From contig CANDMV010000002.1 in NCBI GenBank assembly GCA_947385875.1, forward strand, positions 1 through 64,000: 64,000 bases of DNA, given 5' to 3'. The stretch is from an uncultured Eubacterium sp. (lineage in GTDB: Bacteria; Bacillota; Clostridia; Lachnospirales; Lachnospiraceae). The notes beneath the pieces were generated by a model. It saw nothing but the letters and a program-made list of their open reading frames with translations, had not been told where the DNA came from and ran no database searches. The position numbers and the translations under genes are program-made. Of the stretch, positions 1-9,801 are shown piece by piece (position 1 is the stretch's first letter; the number at the start of each line of letters is the position of its first letter).

Positions 1-53
1 ATATCATGCCCTGTGGGTACATCTCACGGAAAGCATTTTTCAAACACGCTCTA
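1..53. repeat. Family A palindromic element, one arm, cut by window edge
   Basis: The arm ends in TTTTTCAAACACGCTCTAG. The same sequence recurs at 41390-41411 and 49891-49913, and its reverse complement at 12216-12233 and 41226-41272. It carries CATGCCCTGTGGGTAC in front of the terminal arm, as the copies near 41 kb and 49.8 kb do. No coding content is visible. It is probably a small non-autonomous mobile element that ends at CTAG. Confidence 0.7.
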
Positions 54-149
54 GATCTGAAATCATATGCTTCGCACCCTTTGTTTGGATACGGTTATCA
101 AGAGTGCAAAGCACAAAATCTTTACACTCTCAACCGTCATCCATTTTCC

Positions 150-1361
150 TTATGCATATATTTTTTCTAAAGCTTCACGTACTGCCTTAATAAATCCTTC
201 ACTATTCAGCACTGTAGGGTTATCAATCTCCGTAATCAGGGCAAGGTCCTTTGTCATTCTGCCGGATTCAATCGTCTCTACACACGCCTTTTCCAGATGA
301 TCTGCAAATTCCATCAGCTCCGGCAGACTGTCCAGCTCGCCTCTCTTGCGCAGTGCCCCTGTCCATGCAAAGATCGTAGCCACAGAATTTGTAGATGTCT
401 CCTCGCCATTTAAGTGCTTATAATAATGACGCTGAACCGTGCCATGCGCCGCCTCATATTCATAATATCCTTCAGGAGATACAAGCACGGAAGTCATCAT
501 GGCAAGGGAGCCGAACGCAGATGAGATCATGTCACTCATCACATCGCCGTCATAATTTTTACATGCCCAGATAAAGCCTCCTTTGGATTTCATAACACGC
601 GCTACCGCATCATCAATCAAAGTGTAAAAATAAGTAATGCCCGCCTCTTCAAATTTCTCTTTATATTCAGCATCAAAAATTTCTTGAAAAATATCCTTAA
701 ATGTATGATCGTATTTTTTGGAAATCGTATCTTTTGTAGCGAACCACAGCTCCTGCTTCATATCCAAAGCATAAGTAAAGCAGCTCCTTGCGAAGCTTTT
801 AATGGATTCTTCGATATTATGCTGCCCCTGAATAATCCCTGGTCCTTTAAAATCAAAGATGGTTTCCTTGATCTGGGTGCCGTCTTCTGCAGTAAATACC
901 AGCTCTGCTTTTCCTGCACCCGGCACTTTTATTTCTACATTTTTATATACATCGCCATAAGCATGTCTTGCGATCGTAATCGGCATCTCCCAGTTCTTCA
1001 CACATGGTTCAATCCCTTTTACCTTGATCGGAGTACGGAATACTGTACCGTCTAAAATCGCACGGATTGTGCCGTTTGGACTTTTCCACATTTCTTTTAA
1101 ATTATATTCACTCACACGCGCTGCATTCGGTGTAATCGTTGCACATTTAACCGCAACTCCATATTTTTTCGTTGCATTTGCTGAATCGATTGTTACCTGA
1201 TCGTCAGTTTCATTACGATGTGCCAGTCCCAGATCATAGTACTCTGTTTTTAAATCAATAAACGGCTCCAACAGCTCATCCTTAATGATTTTCCAAAGAA
1301 TTCTGGTCATTTCATCGCCATCCATCTCTACCAATGGCGTCGTCATCTTTATTTTTTCCAT
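150..1361 (-). CDS. icd: NADP-dependent isocitrate dehydrogenase
   Basis: Cytosolic enzyme converting isocitrate to 2-oxoglutarate, supplying glutamate precursor and NADPH. The 403-residue product has the length and features of the eukaryote-like NADP-IDH subfamily: N-terminal [13 protein letters not shown], the substrate-binding [17 protein letters not shown], and [12 protein letters not shown] near the C-terminus. The start at 1361 is preferred over an ATG-like start at 1412 because GGAGGGAACGGAA directly precedes it. It lies alone on its strand with its own promoter. With the citrate synthase at 29.5 kb it gives the oxidative branch towards 2-oxoglutarate; aconitase is not in the window. 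Confidence 0.95.
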   Translation of the reverse strand: MEKIKMTTPLVEMDGDEMTRILWKIIKDELLEPFIDLKTEYYDLGLAHRNETDDQVTIDSANATKKYGVAVKCATITPNAARVSEYNLKEMWKSPNGTIRAILDGTVFRTPIKVKGIEPCVKNWEMPITIARHAYGDVYKNVEIKVPGAGKAELVFTAEDGTQIKETIFDFKGPGIIQGQHNIEESIKSFARSCFTYALDMKQELWFATKDTISKKYDHTFKDIFQEIFDAEYKEKFEEAGITYFYTLIDDAVARVMKSKGGFIWACKNYDGDVMSDMISSAFGSLAMMTSVLVSPEGYYEYEAAHGTVQRHYYKHLNGEETSTNSVATIFAWTGALRKRGELDSLPELMEFADHLEKACVETIESGRMTKDLALITEIDNPTVLNSEGFIKAVREALEKIYA

Positions 1362-1426
1362 TTCCGTTCCCTCCATTCCATACCAGCATACTGACAAGGC
1401 ACGCTGATACATCCTTGTATGTGACC

Positions 1427-1478
1427 GTTCAAACTTTTGAACTGTATCATTGTAAACAGAAAATCACATGTTTGTCAA
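1427..1478 (-). promoter_or_regulatory. icd promoter with palindrome at +1
   Basis: On the minus strand TTGACA (1473-1478) and TACAAT (1449-1454) are separated by 18 bp. Just downstream is the palindrome GTTCAAACTTTTGAAC (1427-1442), with perfect 7-bp arms, lying over the expected transcription start. That position suits a repressor site. The regulator is unknown. Confidence 0.55.
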
Positions 1479-1600
1479 TGCATGTTTCATTTATTCTGCT
1501 ATTTTTTTGTTTTTTAAATCTTTTTATTTTTTTGTAAACCTATACAAGCCGCCTTCATAGTATAAACCATAAACAAAATAAAAAAATGGAGGCAATCATA

Positions 1601-1843
1601 ATGAGTGATTTAGCTGCAACAAACTGTGGATGTGGAGAAAACAATGGCTGTGGATGTGGATGTTCCAATAATTCTTCTTTTATCTGGATTATCCTGTTAT
1701 TATTCTGCTGCTGTGGAAATAACAACAGCTGTGGCGGCGGTTTCTTCGGCGGCGGCAACTGCGGCGGCGGTAATGACTGCGGATGCATCTGGCTGATCTT
1801 ACTGCTTCTGTGCGGCTGCGGCAATGGAAATGGCTTCTTCTAA
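1601..1843 (+). CDS. Cysteine/glycine-rich miniprotein with two hydrophobic segments
   Basis: An 80-residue product rich in Cys, Gly and Asn, with CGCG-type clusters and two short hydrophobic stretches (FIWIILLLF and CIWLILLLL). Proteins of this composition are annotated in Lachnospiraceae as chorion class high-cysteine protein; that label is compositional and gives no function. The start at 1601 is chosen over 1586 because ATGGAGG (1586-1592) serves as its ribosome binding site. It is monocistronic and followed by hairpins. Metal binding or a surface/spore role is possible but unproven. Confidence 0.8.
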   Translation: MSDLAATNCGCGENNGCGCGCSNNSSFIWIILLLFCCCGNNNSCGGGFFGGGNCGGGNDCGCIWLILLLLCGCGNGNGFF

Positions 1844-1858
1844 AATCCGCATATAGCT

Positions 1859-1947
1859 CGGGGTTGTCATACGACAACCCCGCACTAAAAATCAAATGGG
1901 TACTATGCCCAGCAAATAAGGCTGTCTGAATTATTGACAGCCTTTTT
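1859..1947 (+). terminator. Two hairpins ending the miniprotein transcript
   Basis: The first hairpin is GGGGTTGTC-ATAC-GACAACCCC (about 1860-1881), without a clear T-run. The second, GGCTGTC (1920-1926) with GACAGCC (1936-1942), is followed by TTTTT and reads as a standard intrinsic terminator. Confidence 0.75.
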
Positions 1948-1955
1948 GCTATAAT

Positions 1956-2076
1956 AAAGCGTGTCAGAAATATTATCCATGCATAGTATCTCTGAGAAAA
2001 TATTTTCATGGATATCATATTTCAGACATGCTCTAACCTGCTAAAGAACTGTTCAGAAATTTCTGAACAGTTCCTT
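1956..2076. repeat. Two adjacent palindromic elements
   Basis: AGCGTGTCAGAAATATTATCC near 1958 pairs with a near-complement ending in CAGACATGCTCT near 2033. Next to it, 2047-2072 is a perfect palindrome (AACTGTTCAGAAA and its complement). The 1844-2203 gap holds only these and the terminator. Confidence 0.6.
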
Positions 2077-2203
2077 AAAGCTGCAAATCACAGTTTACAT
2101 TTATAAAGCTATAAATCATAATTCACATTTTCAGTATACTCATTACAATCTTACATTTCGCTTCTGCATCGGTACACTTACGGCGAATCATATTTCGAAT
2201 TCT

Positions 2204-2356
2204 TTATCTGCGAGCACGCTTCTTATGTTCTTCCTGCTGTTTTTGAATGCCTGTCTCCTGTTCACGTATCTGAGCCAGCGTTAAGTTTTTTCTTTTCATA
2301 CAAGTCTCATCTACCGTATATACTTTATTTCCATCAATAACTAATTTTCCCATCAT
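2204..2356 (-). CDS. Small hypothetical protein (50 aa)
   Basis: The short frame begins MMGKLVIDGNKVYTVDE and ends EEHKKRARR, basic and glutamine-rich in its second half. AGCAGGAT precedes the start at a normal distance. It is not recognised as a named family. A short beta-hairpin-like N-terminus followed by a charged helix can be inferred. No partner gene is adjacent. Coding status rests on the RBS and on plausible composition. Confidence 0.45.
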   Translation of the reverse strand: MMGKLVIDGNKVYTVDETCMKRKNLTLAQIREQETGIQKQQEEHKKRARR

Positions 2357-2546
2357 TCATATATCCTGCTTTTATTTAAATTTATTTATAATCTTTTACC
2401 CGTTTATAACAGTCACACATTGACCTGTTACACAAAGTCCACTTTATTGAATCAAAATACCTCCTTGCTTTATTATATCTGGATAACTCAAAATGGTGTC
2501 ATAAACGGCTGATGATGCACATACACTAAATAAAAAAGGAAATTTT

Positions 2547-2876
2547 ATGGACAACAATTATATACCAACTGCTTTTGACGAAAAGATTCAGAGTAAAGAC
2601 CTGCAGATCTTAAAGACGGCACTCCCCTACATGAAAGGCTCACGCCAAAAAGAAATACTCACACTCATTAAATCAATGGAACTAAAAAAATCCATAGAAC
2701 TGATCGACAGCAATGATACCTCACTATCTATTTGTTCTACCGATAACCCTATGGAAAATACTTTGAATATGCTGAGCGATATACGACAATTCTGCAGCGA
2801 ACAGGAGCAGGAGCATATTGACCTGATGCTGAATATATTCTCCATGTTCTCTACATACGAGACTATGTTCTCATAA
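2547..2876 (+). CDS. Hypothetical helical protein (109 aa)
   Basis: Not recognised. The product is soluble and mostly helical by composition, without a signal peptide or membrane segment. It contains LQILKTALPYMKGSRQKEI near residue 20 and a Met/Phe-rich tail (LMLNIFSMFSTYETMFS). AAAAAGGAAATTTT precedes the ATG. It is followed after about 100 bp by another small Met-rich helical protein in the same direction, so the two may be co-transcribed. Confidence 0.6.
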   Translation: MDNNYIPTAFDEKIQSKDLQILKTALPYMKGSRQKEILTLIKSMELKKSIELIDSNDTSLSICSTDNPMENTLNMLSDIRQFCSEQEQEHIDLMLNIFSMFSTYETMFS

Positions 2877-2978
2877 AAACACATATAGTTTCCAATCAGT
2901 TTATGCTCACATTAAAGTATGACCAGCATAAACTGAAACTAAGTTCTATTCTAATTATGTAAATACATGGAGGACACT

Positions 2979-3257
2979 ATGAACTTTGATGATGTATTTA
3001 ATGCACAGAACACAAGCGGCATATCCCCGGAAAAGCTTGCTTTTTTAAAAGCAATGTCAAACAGACAGGCAGGAGGCAATGCCCAGGAGATGATGGCAAC
3101 GCTGATGTCTATCTCCAACTCAGCAAAAAAACAGGGTGTTACATTCAGTGATTCTGAGCGTGACATGATGCTTGAGCTGCTGCTTAATAATTTATCCCCA
3201 GAAGAAAGCAAAAAAGCAAAAAGCATGATCCAGATGATGAAGCGAATGAAACGATAA
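2979..3257 (+). CDS. Hypothetical Met-rich helical protein (92 aa)
   Basis: Not recognised. The start at 2979 is chosen because GGAGG lies just upstream inside the longer frame that opens at 2967. The product is helical, with repeated methionines (NAQEMMATLMSIS, SMIQMMKRMKR) and a basic C-terminus. It has no signal peptide and no cysteine. Its size and style resemble the preceding protein, suggesting a two-gene unit. Function unknown. Confidence 0.6.
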   Translation: MNFDDVFNAQNTSGISPEKLAFLKAMSNRQAGGNAQEMMATLMSISNSAKKQGVTFSDSERDMMLELLLNNLSPEESKKAKSMIQMMKRMKR

Positions 3258-3260
3258 TTC

Positions 3261-3411
3261 TAATGTACCGGCCCGCTGATCTTTAGCATAATCACTCGTC
3301 TATTTTCCCGATAGCATATATCAAAAATCCTTAACACAGGAATGGATATGGCTGGGATTTTTGATATACACCATGGGTACTTATACTAGATATCAACGGG
3401 CCAGTACACGA
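3261..3411. repeat. Family B inverted-repeat element, copy 1
   Basis: Outer arms TGTACCGGCCCG and CGGGCCAGTACA, with an inner pair TATCAAAAATCC / GGATTTTTGATATA. Family B recurs at 49914-50072 and in part near 15003-15108. This element fills most of the gap before the leucine-rich-repeat gene; nothing coding is visible in the rest. Confidence 0.75.
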
Positions 3412-3604
3412 ATGATAAAAATATAAAGCTAAATGATACATTTAAATATCTAAAAATATTAAAACATAAAAGGACTACAGCCTAAAAGTTATGCAGACAA
3501 TATAACCATAGATTTGAACTATCTTCTTACCACATGATGATTGAAAAATGCCTGCTTGTAAGGCTTCTATTTAAAATTCATATAAATATGACAGATACAA
3601 AACT

Positions 3605-5422
3605 TTATGCTTCATCCTCCATATATCCATCTACGATTACATCAATATCACAGTTCAAAAAACGTAAGAGTGTATTTGCACTTACATCAATGGCAGTCAG
3701 CTTATTGTTCGCGCATCTAAGCTCTTCCAATGCGGTATTTGCATATAAGTCAAGGTTCTCTATGCGGTTCTTTTCACAGTTAAGACTTTTTAAAGCTGTA
3801 TTTCCACTTACATTCAGCTCCGTCAGCTGGTTCTTAGAACAATCCAAAGAAGTCAATGCTGTATTTAATCCCAGATCCAGATGCTGTATATGATTGGAAC
3901 CACATGAAAAAGCCTCTAACGCTGTATTTGAACTAAGATCAATCTCAATCAGCTGATTAGCTGCACAATCCAGCTTCGTCAGCATCGTATTTGCACTCAA
4001 TGAAAGACTTGTCAGCTGATTCACAGCGCACTGCAGATTTGTAAGCGCCGTATTCATACTTAAATCTAAGCTTTCGATCTGGTTCGAACTGCAATAAAGT
4101 TCAGTCAGCAATATATTGATGCTTACATCCAGACTCCCCAGTTCATTAAAAGAACAATTCAAATCTTCCAATGCTGCATTTTTAGATAAATTCAAACTGC
4201 TCAGTGCGTTATCACTGCAGGACAAAGTTATTAATGCTTTATTCTTTTTTACATTCAGGCTTGTGATTTTATTGGCACTGCAGTATAAATGCTCCAATGC
4301 ACCCGCACCGCTTACATCCAGATTAGTCAGTTTATTGGAGGAACAGTTCAAATCCTTCAGCAGTTTACTTTTCCCCATATCCAGGCTTTTTAAGCTATTG
4401 GCTGAACATTCCAGCTCTTCCAGAGCCGAAGTCTCACCAATCGTCAGCTTCTGCATATCATTGGAAGTACAGCTTAGTCTGGACAGCATAGTGTTTGCAC
4501 TTATATCCAGGCTTTTTAGCTGGTTCGCTCCACATTCCAGTTCCTTCAGGGCCAGATTCTTTTTTAAGTTCAGGCTCTGAATCTGATTAATGCTGCATGT
4601 TAAGACAGCAAGCACTTTATTTTTCTTGACATTCAGGCTGATCAGGCGGTTTTTCCCGCATCTTAATGTCTCTAATACCTTATTTGCGCTTACATCCAGC
4701 TGAGTCAGATTATTTGACGTACAATCTAAATACTGAAGATTTCGGTTTTGGGTAACATCCAGACTTTTTAAACTGCTATAGCTGCAGTCCAGATACGTAA
4801 GCTTTGGCAGTTCAGCAAAAGACAATTCACCCTTCAGCCCGGCCTGCGGCCATTCGATTCTCGTCAGCCGGCTTTCTTTGCCAAAATCTGTCCATGTGTA
4901 CTGGTTAATATCATCTAAATCCTCGCTGATTGCAAAGCTGCTGCCCGAAGATACAGCAGCTGTCTGCTGCTGTATCATCTTTTTGACTGCAGCCACATCA
5001 CCGGCATTTTTTTTCTTTTTGGCAGCATCTACGACATAAACCGTGCAGACTGCTGAGTCATCCGTCCCCTTTAAGGCAGCAGTTATCTGTACGGTACCTG
5101 CCTTTTTGGCCCTGATATATCCTTTTTGATTGATAGATACTACTTTCGTATCACTGCATGACCATTCCAGTGCACTTGCGCTGATGTTAGACTCTGCTCC
5201 ATCCTCAATCGCCGCATACATTGCTGTCAGCTTCATCTTGCTTCCAGTTTTCAAAGTGCATACAGACTTACTTAAAATAATACCCATTCCATTGTCAGCT
5301 GCACTGACAGCAGTCAGTGTATGCATACTGAATAATGGCAAAAATAACGCGGCAGTCAGTAAGATGGCTGCCAGTGCTGCAGCAATTCCTTGTATCCCTA
5401 GATGTTCTTTATTTTTTCCCAT
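3605..5422 (-). CDS. Secreted leucine-rich-repeat protein with Ig-like (Big2) domain
   Basis: The 605-residue product has a signal peptide of about 40 residues (hydrophobic GIAAALAAILLTAALFLPLF). A Big2-type bacterial Ig-like domain follows at about 45-135 (LEWSCSDTKVVSINQKG), then from about residue 195 some 18 leucine-rich repeats, each 21 residues, of the form LxxLxCsxNxLxxLdvsxNtx. No LPXTG motif or C-terminal membrane segment is visible, so it is probably released or bound non-covalently. The ATG at 5422 follows GGAGG by 8 bp; the TTG at 5428 is too close. A binding or adhesion role is inferred only from the fold. Confidence 0.85.
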   Translation of the reverse strand: MGKNKEHLGIQGIAAALAAILLTAALFLPLFSMHTLTAVSAADNGMGIILSKSVCTLKTGSKMKLTAMYAAIEDGAESNISASALEWSCSDTKVVSINQKGYIRAKKAGTVQITAALKGTDDSAVCTVYVVDAAKKKKNAGDVAAVKKMIQQQTAAVSSGSSFAISEDLDDINQYTWTDFGKESRLTRIEWPQAGLKGELSFAELPKLTYLDCSYSSLKSLDVTQNRNLQYLDCTSNNLTQLDVSANKVLETLRCGKNRLISLNVKKNKVLAVLTCSINQIQSLNLKKNLALKELECGANQLKSLDISANTMLSRLSCTSNDMQKLTIGETSALEELECSANSLKSLDMGKSKLLKDLNCSSNKLTNLDVSGAGALEHLYCSANKITSLNVKKNKALITLSCSDNALSSLNLSKNAALEDLNCSFNELGSLDVSINILLTELYCSSNQIESLDLSMNTALTNLQCAVNQLTSLSLSANTMLTKLDCAANQLIEIDLSSNTALEAFSCGSNHIQHLDLGLNTALTSLDCSKNQLTELNVSGNTALKSLNCEKNRIENLDLYANTALEELRCANNKLTAIDVSANTLLRFLNCDIDVIVDGYMEDEA

Positions 5423-5586
5423 CCGCAAGTCCTCCTTATCTGAATATGCATGAAGTTATACGCGCAGTCAAAGCATATCAATTAACAAACTCAAAAATGC
5501 TGCTGTTTCAAGCAATATGAAAATTCTATCTGCATTTTGAGTATTTTCCCACATATTCATTAAATCTGTCTTAAAACCGTACCGCT

Positions 5587-8004
5587 TTATTTTTGCACAA
5601 TATTAACAATCCTTCCCGGAACATAGATTTCTTTTACCACATTCCCGGTCAGCTTATCTGCAATCGCCTCTTTCGCCTGCGCGATGACATCGTCCTTAGC
5701 AGCATTTTTATCGATCTGAATCGCAGCCTTCACTCTTCCATTGATCTGCACCGCGATTTCAACGGTATCTTCAACGGTCTTTGCCTCATCGTAATCTGGC
5801 CATGCCGTCTGATATATATGACCAGCCTGTCCTACGATCTCCCAAAGCTCTTCTGTAATATGCGGCGCTACCGGATTTAGAAGGATAAGAAGAGTCTCGT
5901 ACTCCCCCTTCGTTAAACTGCCCTTTTTATAAAACTCATTAATCAGCGCCATCATTGCTGCTATCGCTGTATTGTATTTCAGATTTTCATAATCACTGCT
6001 GACCTTTTTAATTGTCTGATGCATTTTTGTTTCAAGATCTTTGGAATAGCCTGTTTCATCCGTCACCAGATCCTGCAGCTTCCATACACGCTCCAAAAAT
6101 CTGCGGCAGCCCTTTACACCGTCATCCGACCATGCGGCAGCCAGGTCAAACGCACCGATAAACATCTCATACGTACGCAGCGTGTCTGCACCATAATCCC
6201 TGACAATATCATCCGGATTGACAACATTGCCCCTTGACTTGGACATTTTTTCGCCATTTTCTCCAAGAATCATGCCATGTGAAGTACGCTTCTGATACGG
6301 TTCTGCGCAAGGGACTACATGCTGGTCGTACAAAAATCTATGCCAGAATCTGGAATATAGTAAGTGCAGCGTTGTATGCTCCATGCCGCCGTTATACCAG
6401 TCTACCGGCATCCAGTAATCCAGCGCTTCCCTGCTCGCTAAAGCATTATCATTTTTAGGGTCTGTGTAGCGCAGGAAATACCATGAAGAGCCGGCCCACT
6501 GCGGCATGGTATCTGTCTCGCGCTTTGCAGGGCCGCCGCAGCACGGACAGGTTGTATTTACCCAGTCTGTCATAGCAGCTAATGGTGATTCGCCGTTATC
6601 CGTCGGCATATAGCTGTCTACCTCCGGCAGCTCCAGGGGAAGCTCACTCTCGTCAATCGGCACAAACCCACATTTCTCACAATGTACAATCGGAATCGGC
6701 TCGCCCCAGTAGCGCTGACGTGAAAATACCCAGTCACGCAGCTTATAATTCGTCTTTGCCTCGCCAATCTGCTTTTCTTCTAAAAATTCTATCATTTTTT
6801 TCTGGGCTTCTTTTACATCCAGGCCATTTATAAAATCAGAATTTACAATAATACCCGTAGCTACGTCTGTAAACGCCGCTTCTGAAATATCAGCTTCCTT
6901 CCCGCCTTTGGAAACGACCTGAATCATCGGAAGATTAAATTTTTTGGCAAATTCCCAGTCTCTCTGGTCGTGTGCCGGCACTGCCATAATCGCGCCGGTA
7001 CCATAAGACATCAGTACATAATCAGAAATCCAGATCGGTATTTCCTTTCCATTGACAGGATTTACCGCAGTCAGCCCGTCGATGCAGACACCTGTCTTTT
7101 CTTTTGCCAGTTCCGCACGCTCAAAATCAGATTTGCGCGAAGCCTGTTCGCGGTATGCCTGAATTTCATCCCAGTTTTTTAACTCGTCTTTATATTTTTC
7201 AATCATCGGATGCTCTGGTGAGACTACCATATACGTAACCCCGAATAATGTATCCGACCTCGTCGTATAGATGCGCAGTTTGTCTTCTTTGCCTTTTATG
7301 GAAAAATCAACCTCGGCACCCTGCGATTTTCCAATCCAGTTCCTCTGCTGTGTCTTTACACGTTCAATGTAATCTACATCATTTAATCCTTCAATTAACT
7401 TTTCTGCATAATCTGTAATTTTCAGCATCCATTCGCTCTTTACCTTGCGGACAACCGGCGAACCGCAGCGCTCGCAGACGCCATTTACGACTTCTTCATT
7501 TGCCAGTCCGACCTTGCAGCTGGTACACCAGTTAATCGGCATTTCTTTTTTATATGCAAGTCCTGCTTTGAACAATTTTAAAAAGATCCACTGCGTCCAT
7601 TTATAATATGCCGGATCTGTTGTATTGACTTCGCGCTCCCAGTCAAAGGAATATCCTAAAGCATGGAGCTGCTCTTTGAAATGAATGATATTATTCTTTG
7701 TAACGATTTTTGGATGTATTTTATTTTTAATTGCAAAATTTTCTGTCGGCAGGCCAAAAGCGTCAAATCCCATTGGGAATAAGACATTATAACCCTGCAT
7801 CCTTCTTTTACGTGCTACAATATCCAGTGCTGTATATGGTCTTGGATGCCCTACATGGAGCCCCTGCCCAGAGGGATATGGGAACTCTACTAACGCATAA
7901 TATTTTGGTCTGGAATAATCCTCTGATACCGTAAAAGCTTTTTCATTATCCCAAAGATCCTGCCATTTCTTCTCGACAACTTTGTGGTTATATACTTCTG
8001 ACAT
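5587..8004 (-). CDS. leuS: Leucyl-tRNA synthetase
   Basis: Class I aminoacyl-tRNA synthetase charging tRNA-Leu. The 805-residue length fits bacterial LeuRS. The HIGH motif appears as HVGH (residues 50-53, in [12 protein letters not shown]). KMSKS lies in the C-terminal third ([14 protein letters not shown]). The editing (CP1) domain and a zinc-like CxxC pair ([10 protein letters not shown] with CERCGSP) lie between. The start at 8004 follows GGAGG; the frame upstream is leader. No T-box motif is visible in the roughly 150-nt leader, unlike pheS. Monocistronic. Confidence 0.97.
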   Translation of the reverse strand: MSEVYNHKVVEKKWQDLWDNEKAFTVSEDYSRPKYYALVEFPYPSGQGLHVGHPRPYTALDIVARKRRMQGYNVLFPMGFDAFGLPTENFAIKNKIHPKIVTKNNIIHFKEQLHALGYSFDWEREVNTTDPAYYKWTQWIFLKLFKAGLAYKKEMPINWCTSCKVGLANEEVVNGVCERCGSPVVRKVKSEWMLKITDYAEKLIEGLNDVDYIERVKTQQRNWIGKSQGAEVDFSIKGKEDKLRIYTTRSDTLFGVTYMVVSPEHPMIEKYKDELKNWDEIQAYREQASRKSDFERAELAKEKTGVCIDGLTAVNPVNGKEIPIWISDYVLMSYGTGAIMAVPAHDQRDWEFAKKFNLPMIQVVSKGGKEADISEAAFTDVATGIIVNSDFINGLDVKEAQKKMIEFLEEKQIGEAKTNYKLRDWVFSRQRYWGEPIPIVHCEKCGFVPIDESELPLELPEVDSYMPTDNGESPLAAMTDWVNTTCPCCGGPAKRETDTMPQWAGSSWYFLRYTDPKNDNALASREALDYWMPVDWYNGGMEHTTLHLLYSRFWHRFLYDQHVVPCAEPYQKRTSHGMILGENGEKMSKSRGNVVNPDDIVRDYGADTLRTYEMFIGAFDLAAAWSDDGVKGCRRFLERVWKLQDLVTDETGYSKDLETKMHQTIKKVSSDYENLKYNTAIAAMMALINEFYKKGSLTKGEYETLLILLNPVAPHITEELWEIVGQAGHIYQTAWPDYDEAKTVEDTVEIAVQINGRVKAAIQIDKNAAKDDVIAQAKEAIADKLTGNVVKEIYVPGRIVNIVQK

Positions 8005-8160
8005 ATTTTCCTCCATCTCCCGCTGAATCTCCGCTCTAATACTGTCTGTATAAAAGCCGGATACAGCTGCTTTCACTAAATGTTTCCAAATTTATTCCTG
8101 AATTTCCTAATGCAAATATTTTTGGTGCAATAAACTGTCAATAAAGATGGAAACACTTAA

Positions 8161-8188
8161 ATTCTACCACATCATGCCTATTTGTCAA
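8161..8188 (-). promoter_or_regulatory. leuS promoter
   Basis: Minus-strand TTGACA (8183-8188) and TAGAAT (8161-8166) with 16-bp spacing, close to the sigma-A consensus. The predicted leader to the leuS ATG is about 150 nt and contains no recognised regulatory motif. Confidence 0.65.
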
Positions 8189-8257
8189 TAAAATCATTCT
8201 TTTTGAAAAATTAAAAGTTATAGTTCTGCCCCAATGAATTAACTTAAAATTTTGTAA

Positions 8258-8385
8258 CCGTTCAGATCAGGTGTTATATTGCGGCTTCGCGGACACCGGG
8301 TGAGTGGAACAGTTTCGTCTTCTGGCGACGTTGTAAGAACGTTTAGAAGCTCTTAGCATTCTGGAAAAGTCGCCGAATCTTAACT
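8258..8385. repeat. Dispersed GC-richer repeat, GTAACxGTTCAGATC type
   Basis: Begins GTAACCGTTCAGATCAGGTG and contains ACACCGGGTGAG and TTAGCATTCTGGAAAAGTCG. Related sequence occurs at 15108-15200 and at the ends of the element at 51700-51975. It is richer in GC than the flanks and lies downstream of the gene at 8393. Non-coding. Confidence 0.6.
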
Positions 8386-8392
8386 ATAACAA

Positions 8393-9691
8393 TTAAAAAG
8401 AATCCAGCTGAATTGCAACTAAGTGGTCGAGCGGTGTTCTGGCCTTTCCCTTTCCGTCTGTGCCTTCCATATACTTCTGCGCTCCGGATTCGAATAAAAC
8501 CAGCAGCTCATCACCTGCGATGGCCACTTCTTCGGAGCAGGGAGGCATTTCCACGCACTCCGCCGGTTTTTCCGGATGCTTGCTGAGTGCATATGCAGAT
8601 TCATAGACTTTGATATAAGAAGACCTGTCACGTCCAAATGAGGTACTCAGATACACATGTCCGCCGCTGTCGAATGCAACACCCTGCACCTTATCCGGTA
8701 TCGCAAACTCTTCATGTTCTGTAAGGATTCCTTCTTCATACCGATAGGATTTCATCACCGACTTAAAAAATCTTGTATGCGTGGCAATCCATAGCTTGCC
8801 GCCGAAATATGTCATGCAGGACGGTGAATTGGTTACTCTGTATTCTTCATGCTCCTTATTCATTTCAACCATCTTTCCCGGCTTGTGTTCTGCGATTTCT
8901 TTTACCAGCGCATAATCGATGCGCTCGATTGTCCGATGATTCGAATGGCAGAGCCATAAACTTTCTCCGTCATATGCAATACCTCCCAGATGACTGCCCT
9001 CCTTCATAGAAAGTGTGGCAAGATACTCCATGCTGTAACGGTCAAAGATATATAGGCACCCACAGTTGTTCCTGCTGCCAGTACTATAGGAAGTCACCAG
9101 AATAAAATCTTCAGTAACGCACAATCCCTGAGGGCATTGATCGACACTGTATATTTTCTTCGAAATATAATCCTCAAATCTTGTGACAGGCATTCCCGGA
9201 ATATCCAGTTCTTCTAAAATGCGGTAGTTCATATTAGACAGTTTTTTCTCTGGAGACCTGGTAAGACTGCCGGATACATATGGATACAGCTGTATATTTG
9301 TGGAATCTGAGATTTTTTTTGTCCATTTTGCGTATAAAATAAGATTGCCCCCGTCACAGTCTTTTACTTCTGTCACAGGATGCTTGTAGCTGCTGTCTGT
9401 ATACCAGCCGGCAAAATTATAGTCTTCCCTTTGTGCTGGCATCAGGCTGAACGGCAGCATCTGTTTATAATAGACAGACGGATTCAGATAATGATTTTCA
9501 CCTAGATTTAGATTGTAAATAATGTCATATACCGGTATGCTGCTGCTTACATGTCTCAGCTCATTTAAGCTATAGGTATAATCTAAAGAAGGAACAGCCG
9601 GACACTCCATAACGCCGCACCCCTTCGTCAACTGAGGCTGTTCTATATATAGAATAACCACCAGAAGAATGCAAAGTATCATGCGCGCCAT
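8393..9691 (-). CDS. Putative exported protein: InlB B-like repeat plus beta-propeller-like region
   Basis: The 432-residue product starts with a hydrophobic signal or anchor segment (ILCILLVVILYI). Residues of about 53-122 resemble the Listeria-Bacteroides (Flg_new) repeat, ending FAGWYTDSSY and LILYAKW. The remainder has recurring strand patterns such as HLGGIAYDGESLWLCHSNH and VQGVAFDSGGHVYLSTSFG, typical of a YncE/SMP-30-like propeller. GGAGGAG precedes the ATG. The ligand or substrate is unknown. It stands alone between two inverted-repeat regions. Confidence 0.75.
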   Translation of the reverse strand: MARMILCILLVVILYIEQPQLTKGCGVMECPAVPSLDYTYSLNELRHVSSSIPVYDIIYNLNLGENHYLNPSVYYKQMLPFSLMPAQREDYNFAGWYTDSSYKHPVTEVKDCDGGNLILYAKWTKKISDSTNIQLYPYVSGSLTRSPEKKLSNMNYRILEELDIPGMPVTRFEDYISKKIYSVDQCPQGLCVTEDFILVTSYSTGSRNNCGCLYIFDRYSMEYLATLSMKEGSHLGGIAYDGESLWLCHSNHRTIERIDYALVKEIAEHKPGKMVEMNKEHEEYRVTNSPSCMTYFGGKLWIATHTRFFKSVMKSYRYEEGILTEHEEFAIPDKVQGVAFDSGGHVYLSTSFGRDRSSYIKVYESAYALSKHPEKPAECVEMPPCSEEVAIAGDELLVLFESGAQKYMEGTDGKGKARTPLDHLVAIQLDSF

Positions 9692-9801
9692 TCCGTCCGG
9701 CTCCTCCTCTCATTCAGTCTGCACTCTGATGGGCAGAGACAGACCTGTTTCTCAAATATGATATACGATCAAAAAAGATATTTTTCAATCATCATAAAAT
9801 A

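Noticed and set aside
4116-4580. Plus-strand 154-codon frame
   Set aside because: It is antisense to the leucine-rich repeats and only reflects their periodicity.
8005-8160. T-box leader for leuS
   Set aside because: No AGGGTGGNACCGCG-like core or terminator/antiterminator pair was found, unlike the pheST leader.
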